DNA of 64,000 nucleotides, taken from Nitratireductor sp. GTDB lineage: Bacteria > Pseudomonadota > Alphaproteobacteria > Rhizobiales > Rhizobiaceae. This document shows, in pieces, positions 58,606 through 64,000 of the stretch. The stretch covers positions 570,672 through 634,671 of the forward strand of contig NZ_CP051236.1 in assembly GCF_017794765.1 (NCBI RefSeq), read 5' to 3'. A program made the position numbers and the translations under genes. The notes under the pieces were generated by a model. That model saw only the letters and a list, made by a program, of their open reading frames with translations. It was not told the origin of the DNA and did no database searches. The stretch's first letter is position 1; every line of letters starts with the position of its first letter.

Positions 58606-60759
58606 TCAAGCGTCGGCGAATGTCAGGCGCCGCTTTTCACGACGGGATTGCAGGAAGCCTGTCACCCCACGGCGCACCCTGTCGGTAAAACGGTCCCACC
58701 AGCCCGGATTGTGAACCACATCCGCGCGATAGAAGGACGGGCACAGAACCGCCGCGTCCGCCACCTCGCCGCAATTACCGCACCCTACACAGGTGTGGTC
58801 GATTGAGGCCACCGGGTCGTCCCGCAGCGGATCGTCCAGCTTCTTGACGGAGAGCGACGGACAGCCTGAAAGGCGCATGCAGGCGTGATCGCCCGTACAG
58901 ACATCCTCATCGACACCGAAACGCGGTTTCACCACCCGCTCGCCGCCGGAGATCGCCTTGGCGGTCAGGGGCTTTTCGCGGCGCTGGCGGTTGAGCATGC
59001 ATTCGGAAGAGGCCACGATCACCTTCGGCCCCTTCTCCTTGGTCGTCAGCGCCTCACGCAGCGCCGCGCGCACCTTCGTCACGTCATAGGTGCGGTCGAT
59101 GTGCCGGACCCATTTCACGCCCATCCCCTTCACCGCATCGGTGATCGGATGTTTCGTGGACTTGGTGGGATTGTCGGCACGAGAGGAGAGAATGTCCTGC
59201 CCGCCGGTCGCCGCCGAATAGAAATTATCGACCACGACAATGACACCGTCATTCTCGTTGAAGACCGCATTGCCGATCGAGGAGGTCAGGCCGTTGTGCC
59301 AGAAGCCGCCATCGCCAACGAAGGAGATCGAGCGGCGTTTGGCGTCTGGCGAATTGAATGCGGATGCAGACGCCGGTCCGAGACCATAACCCATGGTGGT
59401 CGCGCCCAGCTCGAAAGGCGGCATAATCGAGAACAGGTGGCAACCGATATCCGATGAAATGTGGTGTGGCCCGAGCTCCTGTTCGATCAGCTTGGTGGCA
59501 GCGAAGATTGGCCGCTCGGGGCATCCGGTGCAGAAGCCCGGCGGCCGGCCCGGCACTACTTTGGCGAGATCTGCTGCCAGCGTGTTTTCGCCTGGTGCAT
59601 TGGGGGCCAGCACCTGGGCCGCCAGAAGCTCCGGCGCATTGGCACGCAGATAGGCGCTGATGCCGTCGAGCATGACCTGGCCGGTATATTCACCCGCCAT
59701 GGGCAGAATATCCTTGCCGAGAATGCGCGTGTCGACACCCTTCTTGTGCATCATCGAGGCGATCGCCTGCTCCAGATAGTTGGGCTGCCCTTCCTCCACG
59801 ATCAGGACAGATTCCTTGTCCTCGCAGAAGTCGATCACCTCGTCATCGATGAGCGGATAGACCGCGTTGAGCACATAGAGCGGCACATCGGTCTCACCAT
59901 AGACATCGGCAAGGCCGATGCGCTGAAGCGCCCGGATGACGCTGTTGTACATGCCACCCTGAAGGATGATGCCGGCCTTGCCCCGCTCTGGCCCGAAAAA
60001 TTCGTTGATCTGGCGCGAGCGGATGAAATCCACCGCAGCCGGCATGCGCTTTTCCACCTTCTCCTTCTCATGCAGGAAGGAAGCGGGCGGCAGCACGATG
60101 CGGTTGGTGTCGCGACGCGGGTTTTCCAGCGCATCAGCCACCGTCATCTCCGGGCGCTTGTTGTCTTTCGTCTCAAAACTTCCGGTCACGTGGCAGCTTC
60201 GGATGCGCACCATCAGCATGACCGGAGTGTTCGAAACCTCCGACAGCTCGAACCCGTCTTCCACCGCCTTGACGATGGAAGGCAGATTGGGTCGTGGATC
60301 GAGGAGCCAGACCTGGCTCTTCATGGCGAAGGGATGGCTGCGCTCCTGCATGATGGAGGAACCTTCGCCATAATCCTCGCCGACGATGATGAGTGCACCA
60401 CCCGTCACACCGCCTGAAGCAAGATTGGCAAGGGCGTCGGACGCCACATTGAGACCAACCGCCGACTTGAACGTGCAGGCGCCGCGAATGGGATAATGGA
60501 CGGAAGCCGCCAGCATGGCGGTTGCGGTGGCTTCCGAGGCACTGGCCTCGAAATGGACGCCGAGTTCACCGAGAATGTCCTGGGCATCAGCAAGAACGTC
60601 CATAAGATGGCTGATCGGCGCGCCCTGATAGCCGCCGACATAGCCCACACCGCATTGCAAAAGCGCCTTGGTGATGGCGAGGATCCCTTCGCCGTGAAAG
60701 GTTTCACCGGCCCCGAGCCTGAGCTTCTGGACCTCTTTCACAAACGAACGTTCAGCCAT
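58606..60759 (-). CDS. iorA: indolepyruvate ferredoxin oxidoreductase alpha subunit
   Basis: Thiamine-diphosphate enzyme of 717 residues. The N-terminal pyrimidine-binding part has GNEAI-like FHGEGILAITKALLQCGVGYVGGYQGAP; the diphosphate-binding core has CTGCPERP, DIGCHLFSI, GDGGFWHNGL and VVDNFYSAATGGQ. Two iron-sulfur motifs are near the C-terminus: CTGDHACMRLSGCPS and CVGCGNCGEVADAAVLCPS. It follows the MarR gene by 51 bases and precedes iorB. Though named for indolepyruvate, phenylpyruvate is an equally likely substrate. Confidence 0.93.
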   Translation of the reverse strand: MAERSFVKEVQKLRLGAGETFHGEGILAITKALLQCGVGYVGGYQGAPISHLMDVLADAQDILGELGVHFEASASEATATAMLAASVHYPIRGACTFKSAVGLNVASDALANLASGGVTGGALIIVGEDYGEGSSIMQERSHPFAMKSQVWLLDPRPNLPSIVKAVEDGFELSEVSNTPVMLMVRIRSCHVTGSFETKDNKRPEMTVADALENPRRDTNRIVLPPASFLHEKEKVEKRMPAAVDFIRSRQINEFFGPERGKAGIILQGGMYNSVIRALQRIGLADVYGETDVPLYVLNAVYPLIDDEVIDFCEDKESVLIVEEGQPNYLEQAIASMMHKKGVDTRILGKDILPMAGEYTGQVMLDGISAYLRANAPELLAAQVLAPNAPGENTLAADLAKVVPGRPPGFCTGCPERPIFAATKLIEQELGPHHISSDIGCHLFSIMPPFELGATTMGYGLGPASASAFNSPDAKRRSISFVGDGGFWHNGLTSSIGNAVFNENDGVIVVVDNFYSAATGGQDILSSRADNPTKSTKHPITDAVKGMGVKWVRHIDRTYDVTKVRAALREALTTKEKGPKVIVASSECMLNRQRREKPLTAKAISGGERVVKPRFGVDEDVCTGDHACMRLSGCPSLSVKKLDDPLRDDPVASIDHTCVGCGNCGEVADAAVLCPSFYRADVVHNPGWWDRFTDRVRRGVTGFLQSRREKRRLTFADA

Positions 60760-60810
60760 AATCCAGTCTCCCGTCGCTGGCGCCGCGGTTTCGCACCGCA
60801 GTCAAGCTCG

Positions 60811-61293
60811 CTAAAAGTTATGCTTTCTGATGTTGCCGAGGATTTTCTGTAGCGTTGCGACGAACGCTGCGTACTCCGCATCGTCAATATCCCTGAACAT
60901 CTCGGCAAAAGCGTCGTGCATGGCCGGCCACGCCCGATTGAATTCCTCCCGCCCCTTGTCTGTAAGGAAGATGTGGCGGGTACGGCTATCATCCTGACAG
61001 GCCTCGCGCCGGACAAGACCCTGCGCCTCCAGCGCGTCGAGCGTGCGGCTCATGGTCGATTGCTCGATCACCGTGTAGACAGAGAGCTCGTTGATCGACA
61101 TGCCGTCTCCGACTGCCAGAACTGCAAGCGCACGCACCTGCGGCACCGTGAGCCCCTGCCGGCGCAGGTCCTGCCGCAGGGTCGCGTTGTAGCGCCCCAT
61201 GATACGATTCATCAGATAGGGCGCAAATTGCTGGAGCCCCATCTGGCCCAGCGTTTCAATTCTCGAGTTCCTGCTATCCAAGCGTTCGTCCAT
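60811..61293 (-). CDS. MarR family transcriptional regulator upstream of iorAB
   Basis: Winged-helix regulator of 160 residues, distinct from the MarR at 17818. The DNA-binding part is LTVPQVRALAVLAVGDGMS, LSVYTVIEQSTMSRTLDALEAQG and the wing DDSRTRHIFLTDKG. The ATG at 61293 has GGAGAAG upstream and is preferred to a longer frame. As first gene of marR-iorA-iorB it likely controls the operon in response to an aryl acid or its CoA ester; this is inference. Confidence 0.92.
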   Translation of the reverse strand: MDERLDSRNSRIETLGQMGLQQFAPYLMNRIMGRYNATLRQDLRRQGLTVPQVRALAVLAVGDGMSINELSVYTVIEQSTMSRTLDALEAQGLVRREACQDDSRTRHIFLTDKGREEFNRAWPAMHDAFAEMFRDIDDAEYAAFVATLQKILGNIRKHNF

Positions 61294-61362
61294 CAAAGCT
61301 TCTCCGCCAACAGGCAACGTGAGATGCCAGCCCACCTGCCATCACACAGAAACGGGATAAGC

Positions 61363-61398
61363 CGCCCAGATCGTCCAGATCGCCCAGATCGCCCAGAC
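61363..61398. repeat. nine-base tandem repeat, four copies
   Basis: Four consecutive nine-base units of the form CGCCCAGAT (second copy CGTCCAGAT, fourth CGCCCAGAC) lie 70 bases upstream of the MarR start, between divergent-facing transcripts of marR and the end of the cyclase gene. It could be a length-variable promoter spacer. Confidence 0.85.
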
Positions 61399-61481
61399 CG
61401 AAGGACCTTTGGAGAAGCGGGCAGCGGATTGAGGCAGCTACCCTTGGTCCTTCTGTCGGGGTTCAGCATGAAGGAGCGAAC

Positions 61482-62270
61482 CTAGTTTCGCGCCACGAGC
61501 GCCAGAACGCGGCAGGGACTTCCCGTACCATGCTCAATTTTAAGCGGTGCCGCGATGAGAATCGCTCCCTTCGGCGGCAATTTGTCGAGATTGGCAAGGC
61601 TGGCAAGTCCGTAACGATTGGCCTTGTGCAAGAGGTTGTGCGCGGGGAATGGAGGCTCCATCCCACCGGCCTGCCCGGCATCGGTTCCGATCGTTTCGCT
61701 GCCCCAGCCGATGATCCCCTTGTCAAGCAGATAGGTAATCGCTTCGGGTGTTGGCCCCGGTGAATGCGGGCCGGTTTCATCAGCGTTCAGAAAGCTTTCT
61801 TCTGAGCCATTGCGTTTGTACCAGTCGCTACGCAACACGACCCACTCGCCCTTCTGAATTTCACCATGTTCGGCCTCCCAGGCCTTGATGTGATCCACGG
61901 TCAGAAGGAAATCGGGATTCTCCGCGGTTTCCTTCGAACAGTCGATGACATTGACCGGAGCAACGAAATTCTTTGGATCAATCGTATCGGTGGAACCATC
62001 TGGATGATCGCGCCCGGTAATCCAGTGGATCGGCGCATCGAAATGCGTGCCGGAGTGTTCGCCAAGCTTGAGCCAGTTCCAGGCCCACCAGGGACCATTA
62101 TCGTCGTAAGCGGAAATCTTGTGGATCTCGATCTTGGGCGTGTCCACGGCAAGCTCTGGTGGAAGCTTGAGAAGTGGCGTGTTGGGCCCCAACACCGCCG
62201 AAAGGTCGACAACCTCGACTTTGCCAGACAGCAACTGGTCCGCAAATTCGCTCATAATGGACTGACTCAT
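61482..62270 (-). CDS. cyclase family protein (kynurenine formamidase / isatin hydrolase superfamily)
   Basis: Metal-dependent hydrolase of 262 residues. The core motif GEHSGTHFDAPIHWI carries the HxGTHxDxPxH metal ligands of the family, and LRSDWYKRN with a downstream HSPGPTPEAITYLLDKG is also typical. A GGGAGGAG site precedes the ATG. Members hydrolyse cyclic amides or formamides: KynB cleaves formylkynurenine and isatin hydrolases open isatin. The length fits isatin-hydrolase-like proteins better than KynB (about 210). Proximity to iorAB and the tryptophan island makes an indole or kynurenine substrate attractive, but unproven. Confidence 0.88.
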   Translation of the reverse strand: MSQSIMSEFADQLLSGKVEVVDLSAVLGPNTPLLKLPPELAVDTPKIEIHKISAYDDNGPWWAWNWLKLGEHSGTHFDAPIHWITGRDHPDGSTDTIDPKNFVAPVNVIDCSKETAENPDFLLTVDHIKAWEAEHGEIQKGEWVVLRSDWYKRNGSEESFLNADETGPHSPGPTPEAITYLLDKGIIGWGSETIGTDAGQAGGMEPPFPAHNLLHKANRYGLASLANLDKLPPKGAILIAAPLKIEHGTGSPCRVLALVARN

Positions 62271-62681
62271 AGGTCTCCTCCCAAAAACGTTCGAGACCGC
62301 TGCGGAACGTCACCGGCGGCCCAGAACGGTCTAACCGAAAAAGAATGCATATGCAAATATCTTCAAAAGCCCGGTCACATGCATAAAACCAGGAATCCGC
62401 ACTTCAGAAAGCATATGCCTGCTGAAGTTGCGATATCAGCTCGAAGATCAGTAATCTCTCGTGGATCGCAACCCGCATCAGAAAGTTTCATATGCATATG
62501 AACTGAGCAAGGTTTGAAGCGTCCCGGTCGTTCACCTCCAACCGATCCGCAGGCTGGGTAAAGCATCCACCACGCCCTCCGCAGAAGAGAAGAGAGCCCC
62601 GTGTTCAACCACACTCAACGTGCTGACAGACACTCTTTTTTCACTGATGCCCTCGGCGGTCTGCTGTGGTATCCAGCCGAC
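62271..62681. other. 411-base gap between the cyclase gene and holA
   Basis: No credible gene was found. The left and middle parts are AT-rich and contain the palindromes described separately. The lptE gene that precedes holA in many Rhizobiales is absent. An in-frame ATG for holA at 62601 exists, but the 27 extra residues do not look like the family, and 62682 is used. Confidence 0.6.
62346..62502. promoter_or_regulatory. three CATATG-centred palindromes upstream of the cyclase gene
   Basis: TGCATATGCA at 62346-62355 is a perfect ten-base palindrome. At 62401-62428 a 28-base dyad has arms ACTTCAG and CTGAAGT with GCATATGC exactly at its centre. TTCATATGCATATGAA at 62487-62502 is a perfect 16-base palindrome. 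An extra ATGCAT lies at 62379-62384. Likely operators for a dimeric regulator acting on the cyclase gene, whose start is at 62270. Confidence 0.6.
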
Positions 62682-63722
62682 ATGGCACAGAAGAAAGCGC
62701 ATGAAGTTGACCGCTGGCTGACCAGGCCGGAGCAGGCTTACCGGATTATCCTGATATACGGACCGGATCGCGGTCTCGTCAGCGAACGCGCCAAACGCTT
62801 CGCCATGGGGACAGGCCTGCCTTTGGATGATCCCTTCACTGTAGTGCGTATGGAGGCAAGCGAAGTAGAGCAGCAGCCCGGACGGCTGGCCGATGAAGCG
62901 CAAACAGTGCCGATGTTCTCCGATCGGCGTCTGATCTGGGTGAAAGGTGCAGGCAATCAGAAGGCTCTGGTCAGCGACCTCACCACTCTCATCGCAGAGC
63001 CGCCAGCGGATTGTTTCATTCTCGTCGAAGCAGGCGATCTGCGCAAAGGTTCTTCTTTACGTTCTGCCGTGGAACGGGGCGCAGGCGCCATGGCGTTGCC
63101 CTGTTATGCCGACGACGGGCGCGGTATCGACGCCGTGATTGACGAAACCCTCGGCAGTGCGGGACTCAAAATTTCACTGGAGGCACGCCAGCTATTGAAA
63201 GCCAACCTCGGCGGCGATCGTCTGGCGACCCGCGGTGAGCTGGAAAAGCTGACCCTCTACTGTGCCGGGGCCAACGAGGTAAACCCGGAAGATATCCGGC
63301 TCCTCATCGGTGATGTGGCAGGACTGAGTGCGGATGAGGCGGTCGACGCGGTCATTTCCGGCCGCTTTCAGGCGTTTGACATTGCCTTCCAGCGCTTTCT
63401 GGCCGCTGGCAATCCACCTTTTCTGGTGCTCTCGGCAACACTTCGCCAAATACATGCATTGCAGATCATGCGACAGGCAATGGACAGCAAAGGTGTGAGT
63501 GCGAGTGCTGCCGTGGCCGGAGCCCGACCTCCGATATTCTTTTCACGACGCAAAACCGTCGAGAATGCGCTCAGCCGGTGGAATAGCATCGCATTGCAAA
63601 ACGCGGCTGAAAGGCTGCAGGCGACGATCCTGCGCACGCGACAGAAGCCGGCACTCGCCGGCTCAATCGCCCGGCAGGCGCTGCTGGCCCTGACCGTGGA
63701 AGGCGCGCGCGCCCGTCGTTAA
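62682..63722 (+). CDS. holA: DNA polymerase III subunit delta
   Basis: Clamp-loader delta subunit of 346 residues. MAQKKAHEVDRWLTRPEQAYRIILIYGPDRGLVSERAK is the family's N-terminal AAA-like fold without a working Walker A; further blocks are VPMFSDRRLIWVKGAG and LATRGELEKLTLYCAG. The C-terminal collar domain has FLVLSATLRQIHALQIM. The start at 62682 gives the usual N-terminus. It opens the sliding clamp for loading onto primed DNA. ParB is encoded convergently downstream. Confidence 0.93.
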   Translation: MAQKKAHEVDRWLTRPEQAYRIILIYGPDRGLVSERAKRFAMGTGLPLDDPFTVVRMEASEVEQQPGRLADEAQTVPMFSDRRLIWVKGAGNQKALVSDLTTLIAEPPADCFILVEAGDLRKGSSLRSAVERGAGAMALPCYADDGRGIDAVIDETLGSAGLKISLEARQLLKANLGGDRLATRGELEKLTLYCAGANEVNPEDIRLLIGDVAGLSADEAVDAVISGRFQAFDIAFQRFLAAGNPPFLVLSATLRQIHALQIMRQAMDSKGVSASAAVAGARPPIFFSRRKTVENALSRWNSIALQNAAERLQATILRTRQKPALAGSIARQALLALTVEGARARR

Positions 63723-63925
63723 CGCGTTGATAACCATGTAAAGTGCTGATCGAAAACGAAAGTTTCTCCCCGAGTTGCTTCCTGGCGTTGTCGGGAGCCA
63801 GCCTCAGGGAAAAAGGCCTGGTTCCTTTCATCAGACCTTCGGAGTTGTTCAGCGCTTCTTGGAAACGCCCTTCGACCTGTCTCGTTCTTCGCCTTTATGC
63901 GGCCGTCAGGTGTTTCTGCCAGACA

Positions 63926-63946
63926 GCGGGATACCCCGCGGTTTTA
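63926..63946 (+). terminator. possible terminator of holA
   Basis: GCGGG (63926-63930) can pair with CCCGC (63935-63939), and GGTTTTATT follows on the plus strand. It is about 200 bases after the holA stop and overlaps the end of parB. The stem is short, so this is a weak call. The 220 bases from 63723 hold no gene that I can support. Confidence 0.35.
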
Positions 63947-64000
63947 TTGCTGAAGAAGCCGGCACAACTCATCCAACTGCTCGAGCGAGCGATAGGCAAT
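63944..64000 (-). CDS. parB: chromosome-partitioning protein ParB, C-terminal end only
   Basis: Only the last 18 codons are in the window, ending at a TAA at 63944-63946. The visible residues IAYRSLEQLDELCRLLQQ match the conserved C-terminal dimerisation end of alphaproteobacterial ParB. The order holA then convergent parB is normal in Rhizobiales. ParB spreads from parS sites near the origin; no parS-like 16-mer was recognised in the window. Confidence 0.75.
   Translation of the reverse strand: MAYRSLEQLDELCRLLQQ

Noticed and set aside
62601..62681. N-terminal extension of holA, or an lptE remnant
   Set aside because: The 27 residues before the family start show no similarity to HolA or LptE patterns; the internal ATG at 62682 gives the usual N-terminus.

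Overview
This is about 64 kb of GC-rich chromosome from an alphaproteobacterium, most likely Hyphomicrobiales (Rhizobiales) of the Phyllobacteriaceae/Brucellaceae type. The evidence is the gene content and order: cpoB-tilS-ftsH-glmM, leuD-leuB-asd, ffh with chorismate mutase and rpsP, sitABCD with a divergent Mur-type regulator, Omp25-like porins, IalB and imelysin. The rhizobial palindromic intergenic repeats point the same way. No tRNA, rRNA, CRISPR array, transposase or prophage gene was seen. Most of the window is ordinary core genome; the accessory interest lies in a few catabolic and regulatory stretches.

Layout. 1-3.7 kb: end of thpR, a low-molecular-weight phosphatase, phhB, a YkvA-like protein, IalB and rlmN. 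3.7-7.5 kb: a LysE exporter, then a cell-wall amino-sugar module (SIS-domain enzyme, murQ, GntR regulator). 7.5-10.3 kb: a di-heme oxidoreductase and imelysin pair, probably for metal uptake. 10.4-13.4 kb: a ketoacyl synthase and acyl carrier protein strikingly like NodE and NodF, a secreted hypothetical protein and a D-lyxose isomerase. 13.4-27.9 kb: an island for aerobic CoA-dependent anthranilate and tryptophan breakdown. It holds an arylformamidase-like hydrolase, a 2-aminobenzoyl-CoA monooxygenase/reductase, SDR, MarR, enoyl-CoA hydratase, acyl-CoA dehydrogenase, aminobenzoate-CoA ligase, tryptophan 2,3-dioxygenase, a five-gene branched-chain-type ABC importer and a RidA protein. 27.9-32.1 kb: sitABCD with mur and a perfect Mur palindrome. 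32.5-36 kb: polA and a second LysE exporter. 36-44.2 kb: two Omp25-like porins, glmM, ftsH, tilS and cpoB, with three perfect TTAA-N7-TTAA (CtrA-type) boxes. 44.4-49.8 kb: a small zinc peptidase, DUF1737, a CitE-like lyase, leuD, RidA, leuB and asd; a threonine/lysine-rich leader peptide sits before asd. 50-52.9 kb: rpsP, acetyltransferase, chorismate mutase, ffh. 53-56.9 kb: two secreted proteins, a lytic transglycosylase and argG. 57-61.3 kb: marR-iorA-iorB (indolepyruvate oxidoreductase). 61.5-64 kb: a cyclase-family hydrolase with palindrome-rich upstream DNA, holA, and the last codons of parB.

How the genes fit together. The 14-28 kb cluster encodes ring cleavage of tryptophan, activation of anthranilate to its CoA thioester, dearomatisation and a beta-oxidation-like sequence with its own importer. 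Kynureninase is not in the window. The indolepyruvate oxidoreductase and cyclase-family genes at 57-62 kb also belong to aromatic amino-acid or indole chemistry, but that link is inferred. The best candidates for undescribed biology are the asd leader peptide with two mutually exclusive RNA stems, the shared CtrA-type boxes on porin and cell-wall genes, the NodFE-like pair outside any nodulation locus, and the nested palindromes upstream of the cyclase gene.
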